NCBI GenBank assembly: GCA_003553525.1
Contig: PWEO01000068.1
Coordinates: 1 to 64,000 of the forward strand
Length of the DNA: 64,000 nucleotides
From: Clostridiaceae bacterium
GTDB taxonomy: Bacteria > Bacillota > Clostridia > Peptostreptococcales > T1SED10-28
Direction of reading: 5' to 3'
Below, one piece after another: positions 29,977-39,971 of the stretch. Within the stretch, counting starts at the first letter, position 1, and every line of letters begins with the position of its first letter. The notes under the pieces are model-generated. The model ran no database searches, was not told the DNA's origin, and saw only the letters and a program-made list of their open reading frames with translations. The position numbers were made by a program, and so were the translations under genes.

Positions 29977-30379
29977 AGATATCCTCCTTTATTTGTACTG
30001 TATGTTTTTTCCTATTCTTTGATGCCTCCTTTCTTCTGGGTTTTAATATATTTATTGGGTTGCAGCAGGAACATGGGAAGACCATATTGCACTTTCTGCA
30101 AACCGCTCCCAATCAATCCGTATGATACACGCTTTAGTACATATTTATCCATACCCCCTTTTAGAAGTTTTAAAAGCAAAAGGATAATTATTTCACACCT
30201 GAGACTTAATGCAATCATACTATAAAACGTCTAAGAATTCAATTTATTTAAGCTACTCAGAATAATAAGAATATTCAAGGTGTGCCTTGGGTTTTGTTTC
30301 AGGAGTAAAGGGAAGGGTACAATGTTTTACCGGCGGAAAGAAAGGGTAATAATGGAACAGGGTAAAAAAATCACAGTGG

Positions 30380-30408
30380 TTGACTTTTTTTTATGAAGGG
30401 TTTATAAT
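30380..30408 (+). promoter_or_regulatory. Sigma-A promoter of the HesB-like selenoprotein gene
   Basis: TTGACT-N17-TATAAT. Confidence 0.75.
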
Positions 30409-30452
30409 AAAAGAAACCCCCTGGTACGGGGGTGTGAATAAGGAGGATTAAC

Positions 30453-30743
30453 ATGGATATAAAACTTACGGAAAAAGCAAAAGATGAACTGAAAAACCAA
30501 AATTCCGACGGTAAAGACTTAAGAATTTTTGTGCAAGGGGTCGGATGAGGCGGCCCAACTTTCGGAATGACTCTGGATGAGTCAAAAGAGGATGACAACA
30601 TCAAAGAAGTGGAAGGCTATCGATTTTTGGTGGAAAAAGAACTAGACCGACAAATCGATGGTGTTACCGTGGATTATAAGAGCGGGATGTTAAGAAAAGG
30701 TTTTGTAGTTTATATGTCCGCCGCCGGCGGTGGCAGTTGCTAA
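30453..30743 (+). CDS. HesB-like (IscA/HesB family) selenoprotein; in-frame UGA (Sec) at 30546-30548
   Basis: RBS AGGAGG, MDIKLTEKAKDELKNQNSDGKDLRIFVQGVG-U-GGPTFGMTLDESKEDDNIKEVEGYRFLVEKELDRQIDGVTVDYKSGMLRKGFVVYMSAAGGGSC; reading through TGA restores the full fold with C-terminal GGGSC. Confidence 0.88.
30569..30583 (+). promoter_or_regulatory. bSECIS-like hairpin
   Basis: GACTC-TGGAT-GAGTC, apical loop starts 26 nt after the UGA with G at loop position 2. Confidence 0.65.
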
Positions 30744-30773
30744 TAAAAAAACAATAGAAATATCAATTTTTTT

Positions 30774-30802
30774 GGGCCCGATAAATATTGGGTCTTTTTT
30801 TT
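30774..30802 (+). terminator. Intrinsic terminator after selenoprotein gene
   Basis: GGGCCCGATAAATATTGGGTCTTTTTTTT. Confidence 0.8.
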
Positions 30803-30927
30803 ATAATTCATTTGACAAATGAAGAAGATCGATGTAGAATATTAAGTTTACTTGTTTGACAAAACCCATAATATATGTTACGATATGAATGTAAATATGC
30901 GTTAATCATTTGAAAGAGGGTGATTCT

Positions 30928-31194
30928 TTGGCGAACGGTAATACGTTAGATCAAATCATAAAGAACATTACAGGTTATATCGGTCAAAAAGTTACGTTGA
31001 AAGCGGACAAAGGCCGAAAGAAAGTGATGGTGAAAGAAGGCGTATTAGAGAACACCTATCCGAGTATTTTTGTCGTTAAAATCGAAGGCGAGTTTGACGC
31101 AGACAGAAGAATTTGCTACAGCTATTCGGATGTATTGACTTCCACAGTGGAATTGACATTCAGCACTCAACACGACCCCATAGAGGTTAATTAA
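30928..31194 (+). CDS. veg: Veg family protein
   Basis: MANGNTLDQIIKNITGYIGQKVTLKADKGRKKVMVKEGVLENTYPSIFVVKI; TTG start at 30928 after GAGGGTG RBS. Confidence 0.92.
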   Translation: MANGNTLDQIIKNITGYIGQKVTLKADKGRKKVMVKEGVLENTYPSIFVVKIEGEFDADRRICYSYSDVLTSTVELTFSTQHDPIEVN

Positions 31195-31200
31195 TGCATA

Positions 31201-31230
31201 CCACCTATTATTGACAATAGGTGGTTTTTT
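31201..31230 (+). terminator. Intrinsic terminator after veg
   Basis: CCACCTATTATTGACAATAGGTGGTTTTTT. Confidence 0.92.
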
Positions 31231-31556
31231 CTTGGGAAAATATATTTTTAAAATTCAAAATTATTAATATGAGTTCCAGGTTATCTTTATTCATGATGTT
31301 TTAAATATAAAATCTTTAAAAACCTTATATATGCAATGGGAGGATTTTATAAGGCATGGAGGCTGTAAAAATATACAATGAATGCATAAAATGAATAGAA
31401 AGCTATAAAAATAGCCACTTGATTTATACATCAATGAAATATATACTGTAACTATGAAAGAAAAGCAAGGATACTTAAGCATGACAACAGAATGATAAGA
31501 ATGCATTTTCACCAAACATACCAAGTTCAAATCCTATGAGAGAAAGGAGCTTCACC

Positions 31557-32786
31557 GTGACAAATTCAAAAGGTTTTTTACATGTAACCTCAGAAATTGG
31601 AAAGCTGGAAGCCGTTATGCTTCATCGTCCGGGAAAAGAATTGGAAAGATTGACCCCTGCTTATTTAGAAGAACTTTTGTTTGATGATATTCCCTGGCTG
31701 CGTCAAATGCAAAATGAGCACGATGCCTTTGCAAAGGTGATGGAGGATCGGGGAACGAAGGTTTATTATTACGAGAAATTATTAGAAGAAGTTTTAAACG
31801 AGGAGAAGGTAAGGAAGGATTTCATCGATGAACTCATTGAAATCGCCGGAGCCGATAATGACCGTATCAACAAAGAGATTCGACAGTTCCTGCAGAAAAA
31901 AGAGCCTGGGCAATTGGTTGAAATCGCCATATCCGGACTGTTGAAGTCGGAGTTGGATGCGGGAGAGGAAAAACGCAGTCTTGGAGATTATATTCAACGG
32001 GATTATCCTTTCTATATCAATCCCATTCCGAATTTATATTTCACCCGGGATCCGGGAGCAGTGATTGGAGAGGGCTTAAGCATCAGCAAAATGAATACTC
32101 CTGCTCGAGACCGTGAAACCATGTTTTTACAATATGTTTATGAACATCATCCTTTAATTAAAAAAGAAGATACACCCCTTTGGTACGATTATAAGGAAAA
32201 AAGCAGTATCGAAGGAGGGGATGTCTTGGTTCTCAGCGATGAAGTGGTGGCTATCGGGGTAAGTGAAAGAACCTCGTCAAGAGCCGTGGAAATTATTGCT
32301 GAGCGGCTTTTCGACAAAGCTCCTGTAAAAAAGGTACTGGCCATACAGATTCCCTTTACCCGGGCTTATATGCACTTAGATACGGTGTTTACCATGGTGG
32401 ATTATGACAAGTTTACCATCTACCCTGGAATTGAAAAAGCCCTTAAGGCTTATGAAATTACTCCGGGAAAAAAGGGTCTGGCAGTAAAGGAAAAAGCCAG
32501 CTTAAAAGACGCCCTGCAGGATGTTTTAAATCTGCCTTCGGTAAACCTTATCCAGAGTGGGGGCGGGGATCCCATCACTGCCGCAAGGGAACAGTGGAAT
32601 GACAGTACCAATACCTTAGCCATTGCTCCGGGAGTTGTGGTAACCTATAATCGCAACGAAGTTTCCAACAAAACCCTTCGAAGCCATGGAATTGAAGTGG
32701 TGGAAATCGAAGGTTCGGAACTTGTAAGAGGTCGAGGCGGCCCGAGATGCATGTCCATGCCCTTAGTAAGAGAAGATTTAAAATAA
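31557..32786 (+). CDS. arcA: Arginine deiminase
   Basis: EIGKLEAVMLHRPGKELERLTP, NLYFTRDPGAVIGEG, MHLDTVFTMVDYDKF, RGRGGPRCMSMPL; GTG start after AGAAAGGAG. Confidence 0.96.
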   Translation: MTNSKGFLHVTSEIGKLEAVMLHRPGKELERLTPAYLEELLFDDIPWLRQMQNEHDAFAKVMEDRGTKVYYYEKLLEEVLNEEKVRKDFIDELIEIAGADNDRINKEIRQFLQKKEPGQLVEIAISGLLKSELDAGEEKRSLGDYIQRDYPFYINPIPNLYFTRDPGAVIGEGLSISKMNTPARDRETMFLQYVYEHHPLIKKEDTPLWYDYKEKSSIEGGDVLVLSDEVVAIGVSERTSSRAVEIIAERLFDKAPVKKVLAIQIPFTRAYMHLDTVFTMVDYDKFTIYPGIEKALKAYEITPGKKGLAVKEKASLKDALQDVLNLPSVNLIQSGGGDPITAAREQWNDSTNTLAIAPGVVVTYNRNEVSNKTLRSHGIEVVEIEGSELVRGRGGPRCMSMPLVREDLK

Positions 32787-32850
32787 GTGAATCAAATAAG
32801 CAAGGCTGTTTTCAAATATAACTATTTAAAAAAACAAGGAGGAATGAATC

Positions 32851-33846
32851 ATGCCAGTAAATTTAAAAGGAAGAAACTTTGTAACGTTGAAGGATTTTAC
32901 CCCGGAAGAAATTCAATACCTTTTGGATCTGTCTAAGGATCTGAAAGCCAAGAAACGAACCGGAAGTAAAGAAAAGGCCTTAGAGGGAAAAAATGTGGTA
33001 CTGCTGTTTCAAAAAGCCTCCACAAGAACCCGTTGCGCTTTTGAAGTTGCCGCATTAGATGAGGGAGCCCATGTAACATTCCTTGGTTCCAGCGACTCAC
33101 AAATGGGAAAAAAAGAATCTTTGGAAGATACAGCGAAAGTCCTTGGTCGCTTTTATGACGGCATGGAATTTCGAGGATTTAAGCAGGAAACCGTAGACAT
33201 TTTGGCAAAGCACGCGGGGATTCCTGTTTGGAACGGACTGACCGATCTATATCATCCGACCCAAATCCTTGCGGATTTGCTAACCATTACGGAGCATGTG
33301 GATAAGCCTCTTAATAAAGTGAAGTTTGCTTTCCTGGGGGATGCAAGAAATAATATGGGGAACTCCCTAATGATCGGTGCAGCAAAAATGGGAATGGACT
33401 TTAGAGCCGTAGCGCCGAAGGAATTATTCCCGGCAGAAGATTTAGTAAGTGAAATGCGGGAGCTGGCCAAGGAAACCGGCGGAAGCATTACCATCACCGA
33501 TGACGTTGCAGAAGGTGTGAAAGATGCGGATGTTATCTACACCGATGTATGGGTTTCCATGGGAGAAGAAGATCAATTTGAAGAACGAATCAAGCTATTA
33601 AAGGATTATCAGGTAAATATGGATATGGTTCGAAAAACAGGGAATGAAAACTTGGTTTTCATGCATTGTTTACCGGCTTTCCATGATCTGGAGACTGATG
33701 TGGGCAAAGAGATCCATGAGAAATTTGGTCTTACCGCAATGGAAGTTACCGATGAGGTATTCCGCTCGAAACACTCCGTGGTATTTGATGAAGCGGAAAA
33801 CCGAATGCATACCATTAAAGCGGTAATGGTAGCAACCATGGGTTAG
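32851..33846 (+). CDS. arcB: Ornithine carbamoyltransferase
   Basis: [37 protein letters not shown]. Confidence 0.96.
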   Translation: MPVNLKGRNFVTLKDFTPEEIQYLLDLSKDLKAKKRTGSKEKALEGKNVVLLFQKASTRTRCAFEVAALDEGAHVTFLGSSDSQMGKKESLEDTAKVLGRFYDGMEFRGFKQETVDILAKHAGIPVWNGLTDLYHPTQILADLLTITEHVDKPLNKVKFAFLGDARNNMGNSLMIGAAKMGMDFRAVAPKELFPAEDLVSEMRELAKETGGSITITDDVAEGVKDADVIYTDVWVSMGEEDQFEERIKLLKDYQVNMDMVRKTGNENLVFMHCLPAFHDLETDVGKEIHEKFGLTAMEVTDEVFRSKHSVVFDEAENRMHTIKAVMVATMG

Positions 33847-33973
33847 GTTAGCCAACCCTGACAGCAACAAAGGATAAAAACAACCGGGAACACTTCTTGA
33901 TCGTAGGAAGTGTTTCCGTTTTAAAAATTGAGAAAAAAACTTATTGAATCGAGAAGGGAGGAAGCTGACAATT

Positions 33974-34954
33974 TTGTCAGCGCTTAATATGGTTAATCAA
34001 AACAGTAGAATTGTTATTGCTCTGGGGGGGAATGCTCTTCAGGCGGATCCGAAGGATACCACTGCAAAGGCGCAAATAAAAACAGCGAAGGAGACCGCAA
34101 AACCCATCGTCGATTTGATTCAGGACGGTCATGAGGTAATTATTGCCCATGGCAACGGTCCTCAGGTGGGACAACTGGTGGCGACCTACGAAGCCGCAAA
34201 AGCTATGAACAACGATTTACCCATCATGCCTTTTCCTGAATGCGGTGCCATGTCTCAAGGCTATATCGGGTACCATTTACAACAGGCCATCCGGGAAGAA
34301 ATGATACAGCGGGATATCAAAAAAGAAGTTGGAACCGTGGTAACCCAAGTGGTAGTGGATGAAAAAGATCCCGGTTTTCAAAATCCCACCAAGCCTGTAG
34401 GCTCTTTCTTTAACGAAGAGGATGCAAAAAATCTGGAAAAAGAAATGGGATTTGTGATGAAGGAAGACTCCGGTAGAGGATACCGAAGGGTCGTGGCATC
34501 TCCCGAGCCCGTAGACGTTGTGGAAGCACCGATCGTTCGAACCCTCGTGGATAACGGACATGTGGTTATCACCGTGGGCGGCGGCGGCGTTCCCGTTCTT
34601 GATCGAGGAAACGGCGTTCTGGAAGGGGTTCCTGCAGTAATCGACAAGGATTTTGCTTCGGAAAAAATTGCGGAAATCCTGGATGCGGATATGCTGATCA
34701 TTTTAACCGCCGTAGAAAAAGTTGCGATTAATTTCGGTACTCCCGAGGAAAAAGAGTTATCGGAAATTACCATCGAGGAAGCGAAAGGATATATGGAGGA
34801 AGGACACTTTGCTCCGGGATCCATGCTGCCTAAGGTAAAAGCTGCATTAAAGTTTGTGGAGTCCAAACCGGGACGAAAAACCTTAATCACTTCTTTGGAC
34901 AAAGCAAAGGAAGGCATTGAAGGCAAAACCGGAACCGTAATCGTAAGCAGATAG
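33974..34954 (+). CDS. arcC: Carbamate kinase
   Basis: IVIALGGNALQ, HGNGPQVGQL, PECGAMSQGYIGYHLQQ; RBS GGGAGG precedes TTG 33974 (ATG 33989 also possible). Confidence 0.96.
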   Translation: MSALNMVNQNSRIVIALGGNALQADPKDTTAKAQIKTAKETAKPIVDLIQDGHEVIIAHGNGPQVGQLVATYEAAKAMNNDLPIMPFPECGAMSQGYIGYHLQQAIREEMIQRDIKKEVGTVVTQVVVDEKDPGFQNPTKPVGSFFNEEDAKNLEKEMGFVMKEDSGRGYRRVVASPEPVDVVEAPIVRTLVDNGHVVITVGGGGVPVLDRGNGVLEGVPAVIDKDFASEKIAEILDADMLIILTAVEKVAINFGTPEEKELSEITIEEAKGYMEEGHFAPGSMLPKVKAALKFVESKPGRKTLITSLDKAKEGIEGKTGTVIVSR

Positions 34955-34972
34955 AAGATAAGGCAAAAAAGA

Positions 34973-35008
34973 AAGGCTCCCTTCCCTCTTTGGAGAAGGG
35001 AGCTTTTT
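34973..35008 (+). terminator. Intrinsic terminator after arcC
   Basis: GGCTCCCTTCCCTCTTTGGAGAAGGGAGCTTTTT. Confidence 0.88.
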
Positions 35009-35083
35009 AGATTTATTTTTACAAGTTCCCGGTTTTAAGTTATAATAAACATTAAATTCATGACGTAATGGGGGCTTTGGAAG

Positions 35084-35947
35084 ATGGATAAAATAACAAT
35101 CAAAACCTACGGGAAAATCAATTTATATTTAGAGGTCATCAAAAAGCGGGATGACGGATATCATGAACTACAAATGGTTATGCAGAGCATCGGCCTATAC
35201 GATAGAGTAAGCCTTAAAGAAAGGGAAAAAGATGAAATTCTTCTATACACAAACTCTCCTTATATCCCCAGGGATGAGGGAAATATTGCGGTGCAAGCGG
35301 CAAATCTGATCAAAGAAGAATATGATATTGATAAAGGGGTCGAGATTACCATTGATAAAAATATTCCTGTCGCCGCAGGGCTAGCCGGGGGCAGTGCAAA
35401 TGCTGCCGGTGTTTTAAAGGGGCTCAATGAGCTTTGGAACCTTAACTTAAGTCAAGGAAAGCTTCGGGATCTGGGACTTCGTTTAGGCGCCGATGTACCT
35501 TTCTCTGTAATGGAGGGATCAGCCGTGGCTGAGGGAATCGGAGAGAGACTGACGCCGATTACTGGATTGAAAAACACCTGGATTGTCCTTTGTAAACCGG
35601 GGATTTCCGTATCAACACCGGAGGTATATAAAGAGCTGGACTTAACAGGCCTGGAGGCAAGACCCCTACCCAAAGAGTTTTTGACCGCTATCGAAAATAG
35701 GGATCTAAGGTTCATTAGCAGGACCATGTATAATGCTTTGGAAAGTGTAACCTTAAAAAAACATGAAGCCATTGAAGGAATTAAGAAAAAGATGATGCAG
35801 TACAATGCCATGGGAACCATGATGACCGGAAGCGGTCCTACGGTATTCGGTATTTTCAAAGATCAGGATAAGGCAAAAAAAGCGGCCCACAACTTAAGAA
35901 AATATCATCATCAAACCTATGTGGTCAATACCTATAACAAATCATAA
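35084..35947 (+). CDS. ispE: 4-diphosphocytidyl-2-C-methyl-D-erythritol kinase
   Basis: YGKINLYLEVIKKRDDGYHEL, NIPVAAGLAGGSANAAGVL, MTGSGPTVFGIF. Confidence 0.96.
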   Translation: MDKITIKTYGKINLYLEVIKKRDDGYHELQMVMQSIGLYDRVSLKEREKDEILLYTNSPYIPRDEGNIAVQAANLIKEEYDIDKGVEITIDKNIPVAAGLAGGSANAAGVLKGLNELWNLNLSQGKLRDLGLRLGADVPFSVMEGSAVAEGIGERLTPITGLKNTWIVLCKPGISVSTPEVYKELDLTGLEARPLPKEFLTAIENRDLRFISRTMYNALESVTLKKHEAIEGIKKKMMQYNAMGTMMTGSGPTVFGIFKDQDKAKKAAHNLRKYHHQTYVVNTYNKS

Positions 35948-36015
35948 ATGGAGATATCAGCTAATCTAAAGGGTGAGTAACCGATTATCGGAGCAAAGAA
36001 AGGAAGGGAAATACT

Positions 36016-37125
36016 TTGAAGAAAAACATACTGGTAGTTTTAGGAGGACAGTCCGGAGAACACGAAGTTTCTCTAATGTCCGCATTATCCGTGTTAAATG
36101 CAATCAATGAAAAAAAATATAAGGTTACTCCCGTGGGAATTTCTAAAGAAGGAACCTGGAAGTTCTTTGAGGAACCTTTGGATATTTTAAGAAAAAAAAG
36201 TTGGCAGGAACTTCAGGAATACTTAGCCAAGGAAGAAGGGCAGGACCTTTCTCTTCGCACCAATACGGGAAAAGATCCCAAGGGGAAAATGGTCCTGTGG
36301 AATCAGCATCGAAAAGAAGCGATTGACCTGGTTTTTCCTGTGCTCCATGGACCATTCGGAGAGGACGGTACCATTCAGGGAATGTGCGAGATGTTAAATA
36401 TCCCCTATGTAGGAGCCGGGGTTTTAGCTTCTTCTGCGGCCATGGATAAAGTGATGACGAAAAGAATTGTAAGCACCTTAGGCGTTCTTCAGGCAGATTT
36501 TCACGTAATTTTAAAAGAGCAGTATGGAAAAAGCCGGGAAGAAAAAATCAAGCACCAAGAGGAGATTGAAAAGCGATTTCCCTATCCGGTGTTTATTAAG
36601 CCGGCGAACCTCGGTTCCAGTGTGGGCATTACAAAGGCCCATAATCGTCAGGAACTGTGTGAAGGCATCGATTTAGCCCTGGGCTATGATCGAAAAGTCT
36701 TAGTGGAAGAATTTATTAATGCTCGGGAAATAGAATGCGGCATACTGGGAAATTACAGTCCCAAAGCATCCCTGCCCTCGGAAATTATTCCCCATAATGA
36801 GTTTTATGATTATCGGGATAAATATTTTGACGGAAAAAGCCAATATATTATTCCCGCTAAGCTTTCCGAAGAGCAAAGAGAGAAAATTCAAAGTCAGGGA
36901 AAAAAGATTTTTAGAGCTATGGAATGCACGGGACTTGCCCGGATTGACTTTTTCGTGGAGAAGACTACGGGGGAGATTTACTTCAATGAAATCAATACCA
37001 TGCCCGGATTTACCAAGATCAGTATGTATCCTAAAATGTGGGAAGCCACGGGAGTTTCCTATGAAGCTTTGGTGGATGAATTAATAGAACTGGGGTTTCA
37101 ACGTTTTCAAGGAGAAACACAATAA
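36016..37125 (+). CDS. ddl: D-alanine--D-alanine ligase
   Basis: GGQSGEHEVSLMSA, FPVLHGPFGEDGTIQGMCEMLNIPYVGAGVLAS, EINTMPGFT. Confidence 0.96.
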   Translation: MKKNILVVLGGQSGEHEVSLMSALSVLNAINEKKYKVTPVGISKEGTWKFFEEPLDILRKKSWQELQEYLAKEEGQDLSLRTNTGKDPKGKMVLWNQHRKEAIDLVFPVLHGPFGEDGTIQGMCEMLNIPYVGAGVLASSAAMDKVMTKRIVSTLGVLQADFHVILKEQYGKSREEKIKHQEEIEKRFPYPVFIKPANLGSSVGITKAHNRQELCEGIDLALGYDRKVLVEEFINAREIECGILGNYSPKASLPSEIIPHNEFYDYRDKYFDGKSQYIIPAKLSEEQREKIQSQGKKIFRAMECTGLARIDFFVEKTTGEIYFNEINTMPGFTKISMYPKMWEATGVSYEALVDELIELGFQRFQGETQ

Positions 37126-37154
37126 AAGGTAACAGCAAAGAAAGGAAAGATGAG

Positions 37155-37580
37155 ATGAAACAACAGGTACAGGTTAAAATTATCGGGACTCAAAAGGACG
37201 CTCAAGGGGAAGAGAATATCATTGAATTGGTAACCGAGGGCACTTTTTTCAAGAAAAATGATAAGTATTACGTGGTTTATGAAGAATCGGAATTATCGGG
37301 AATGGAAGGATCCACAACCACATTGAAAATCGAAGGAGAAGATCGGGTTAATATCCGGCGTTTCGGCAGTGCTAAAGCGGATATGATTTTTGAAAAAGGA
37401 AAGACTCATTCCACAGGGTATGAAACACCCTACGGCCTTGTAGAGATGAATATTACAACCCATCGTATTGCAGTTACTATAGAGGAAGAGGTTCCTAAAA
37501 TACACGTCAAGATTCAATACCGAATTAAGGTTATGGGAAGCGAGGATACCATGAATATTTTGGAAATCTCTATTGCTTAA
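37155..37580 (+). CDS. DUF1934 domain-containing protein (YwiB-like)
   Basis: GTFFKKNDKYYVVYEESELSGMEGSTTTLKIE ... beta-barrel lipocalin-like pattern. Confidence 0.82.
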   Translation: MKQQVQVKIIGTQKDAQGEENIIELVTEGTFFKKNDKYYVVYEESELSGMEGSTTTLKIEGEDRVNIRRFGSAKADMIFEKGKTHSTGYETPYGLVEMNITTHRIAVTIEEEVPKIHVKIQYRIKVMGSEDTMNILEISIA

Positions 37581-37592
37581 AGGAGGTATTTT

Positions 37593-38726
37593 ATGTCAGT
37601 TGGAATTAGTGAATTCTATATAAATGTTGGTGTGTTGGGAGAGTATTACCATTGGATTTATGCGCTGTTGGCTTTTCTAATAGTAAGCGGACTTCGAAAG
37701 CCCATTACAAAGTATGTAATGAAAATAATGCTGGCGGTAACCTCAAAGGCAAAGACCGATTTCCCGCGAAAAATGGTAAAATCCTTTGAAGGACCTTTTC
37801 GGGTTCTGGTGGGGTTTTCAGGGGTCTATATTGCCCTGAGACTGTTAAATCTTCCGCCGAATGTGGATGCTGTAAATCTTAATCTGTTTCGGTCCCTATT
37901 AATTATCCTGATCGCCTGGGGATTTATGAATTTATTCAATCAAACCTCGGGGGTTTTCGAAAGCCTTGCCAAGCGTTTTTCCGTGGAAGTCAATGATATC
38001 CTGATTCAGTTTATTGCAAAGGGCACTCGGATCATCATTATTGCCTTAGCTGTAAGTATCGTGGTTCAGGAATGGGGATACAATGTGAACAGCTTTGTGG
38101 CAGGGCTGGGCATCGGGGGATTGGCTTTTGCTTTGGCGGCCCAGGATACCCTGGCCAATCTTTTTGGAGGCATGGTTATTACCCTGGATAAACCCTTTAC
38201 CCTGGGGGATTGGATTGAAACACCCTCCGTAGAAGGGGTGGTGGAGGAAATATCCTTTAGAAGCACCCGGGTTCGAACCTTCGCCCAAGCCCTGGTTCAT
38301 GTTCCCAACGCAAGCATTGTGAAAGAACCCATAACCAATTGGAGTCGAATGGGAAAAAGACGGGTTATGTTTACCCTCGGAGTGATGTATTCTACTCCCA
38401 GGGAAAAGCTGGAGCGTTGTACCCGGTTGATCGAAGCGTTGCTTATTGATCATGAAGAAATTGATAACGAGTTTATTGTGGTGCGTTTTAATGAATTTAA
38501 TCAAAGCAGTTTGGATGTTTTCATTTACTGTTTTGCTCTGACCACCCAGTGGGCGGAATTTCTCAGAATTAAAGAGGATATAAACTTTAAAGCCATGGAT
38601 ATTTTAAAGGAACAAGGGGTATCCATAGCCTTTCCTTCCCGAAGTATCTATTTTGAAAATCAAAATTTTGATGAAATTCCGGGGGCACCAAACAGTAAAG
38701 AGATCTCTGAAGAAAGCACCCAATAA
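37593..38726 (+). CDS. Mechanosensitive ion channel family protein (MscS)
   Basis: GLGIGGLAFALAAQDTLANLFGGMVITLDKPFTLGDWIE pore/beta-domain motif. Confidence 0.95.
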   Translation: MSVGISEFYINVGVLGEYYHWIYALLAFLIVSGLRKPITKYVMKIMLAVTSKAKTDFPRKMVKSFEGPFRVLVGFSGVYIALRLLNLPPNVDAVNLNLFRSLLIILIAWGFMNLFNQTSGVFESLAKRFSVEVNDILIQFIAKGTRIIIIALAVSIVVQEWGYNVNSFVAGLGIGGLAFALAAQDTLANLFGGMVITLDKPFTLGDWIETPSVEGVVEEISFRSTRVRTFAQALVHVPNASIVKEPITNWSRMGKRRVMFTLGVMYSTPREKLERCTRLIEALLIDHEEIDNEFIVVRFNEFNQSSLDVFIYCFALTTQWAEFLRIKEDINFKAMDILKEQGVSIAFPSRSIYFENQNFDEIPGAPNSKEISEESTQ

Positions 38727-38744
38727 AATTATGGAGGTAGTTTG

Positions 38745-39887
38745 ATGGAAGATACCCGGATGGAAACATTACAAGAATCTAAAGAGTTTTTAAATTCCGT
38801 GATTAATCATGTGAATTCCCTAATATTTGTAGTGGACCAGAACCTGAAAATTAAACGGGTGAATAACGCTTTTGAAATGTCTGCCTATCGAAAAGAGAAA
38901 AAGATTTATGAGGAATACTTTGGGAATGTGATTGACTGTAGTAATACCGTTATTCAAAAGCAGGACTGCGGAAGTACAGCCCACTGTGAAATTTGCGTGT
39001 TCCGTCAAAGCATGTTAAGGGCCCTGCAGGGGGAGACCTTGAAAGAAAGGGCTACAAGAAAGATTTATATTGACGGAAAAAAAGTAAAAAAGCATTTTCA
39101 ATTTACCGCAAAACCCATCGAATATATGGATGAGGAAATGGCTCTTTTAATAATTGATGACATCACCGAAATGGAAGAACAAAAACAGAAGCTGAAACAA
39201 TTAAATGAAATCAAAAATCGGTTTTTGGGAACCGTATCCCATGATTTAAAAAATCCTATCGGAGCCATTCAGTCGTTAGCCTATGTTCTTTCTGAAGAGG
39301 AAAATCTGAAAGAAGAGCAACGCGGTTATGTGGATGAAATTTACAAAACCAGTGAATATATGATGCGTCTTGTGGAGGATTTTTTGGATATCTATAAAAT
39401 AGAAACCGGTAAAGATAAGCTTTGTCAGGAAATGCAGGACTACGCAGAAGTCATAAAAGAGGCCTTGAAATACAATCAGTTTGCCGCAAAGGAGAAGTCT
39501 GTAAACTTAAGGCTTGAAATACAAGAAAGAAGCCTTGAACTTTTAATCGATCGAAATAAAATCATTCAGGTGATCAGTAATTTAGTGGGAAACGCATTGA
39601 AATTTTCCCATGAGGGACAGGAAGTCTTACTGCGGGTATATAAAATTGATGGGGAGATCGTTACGGAAGTACAGGATCAGGGTCCGGGCATTGACCTGGA
39701 AGAGCAGGAGCGGATTTTTGAAGAGTTTTTCAAAGGGGAAGTACAGCCTGTATCTATGGAAAATACCAGTACCGGGTTGGGGCTGGCTATTTCAAAAAAA
39801 ATCATAGAAGCCCATGGAGGAACCATCGGAGTCAGGAGTGAGTCAAGCAAAGGAGCCTGTTTTTTCTTTTCCCTTCCGAGGGAATAA
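38745..39887 (+). CDS. PAS domain sensor histidine kinase
   Basis: H-box GTVSHDLKNPIGAIQSLAYVL; N-box NLVGNALKFSHEG; DQGPGIDLEEQERIFEEFF; GLGLAISKKIIEAHGG; RBS GGAGG before ATG 38745. Confidence 0.92.
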   Translation: MEDTRMETLQESKEFLNSVINHVNSLIFVVDQNLKIKRVNNAFEMSAYRKEKKIYEEYFGNVIDCSNTVIQKQDCGSTAHCEICVFRQSMLRALQGETLKERATRKIYIDGKKVKKHFQFTAKPIEYMDEEMALLIIDDITEMEEQKQKLKQLNEIKNRFLGTVSHDLKNPIGAIQSLAYVLSEEENLKEEQRGYVDEIYKTSEYMMRLVEDFLDIYKIETGKDKLCQEMQDYAEVIKEALKYNQFAAKEKSVNLRLEIQERSLELLIDRNKIIQVISNLVGNALKFSHEGQEVLLRVYKIDGEIVTEVQDQGPGIDLEEQERIFEEFFKGEVQPVSMENTSTGLGLAISKKIIEAHGGTIGVRSESSKGACFFFSLPRE

Positions 39888-39916
39888 AAATTGCATAGAT
39901 AAAACCATCTTACAAA

Positions 39917-39945
39917 TAAAAAACCCTCCGATTGGAGGGTTTTTG
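39917..39945. terminator. Bidirectional terminator between convergent genes
   Basis: AAAAAACCCTCCGATTGGAGGGTTTTTG. Confidence 0.88.
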
Positions 39946-39971
39946 TAATTCAATGTTTATGGAGCTGTTAA

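Noticed and set aside
30371-30604. 77-aa minus-strand ORF over the HesB-like gene
   Set aside because: Antisense to a better-supported plus-strand selenoprotein with RBS, promoter and family motifs.
30453-30743. HesB-like gene as a nonsense pseudogene
   Set aside because: Single UGA at a position matching known HesB-like selenoproteins, flanked by a bSECIS-like hairpin, with an intact remainder.
31291-31530. 79-aa minus-strand ORF upstream of arcA
   Set aside because: AT-rich, no RBS, overlaps the probable arcA regulatory leader.
34378-34926. 182-aa minus-strand ORF
   Set aside because: Antisense to arcC, Ser/Pro-rich noise.
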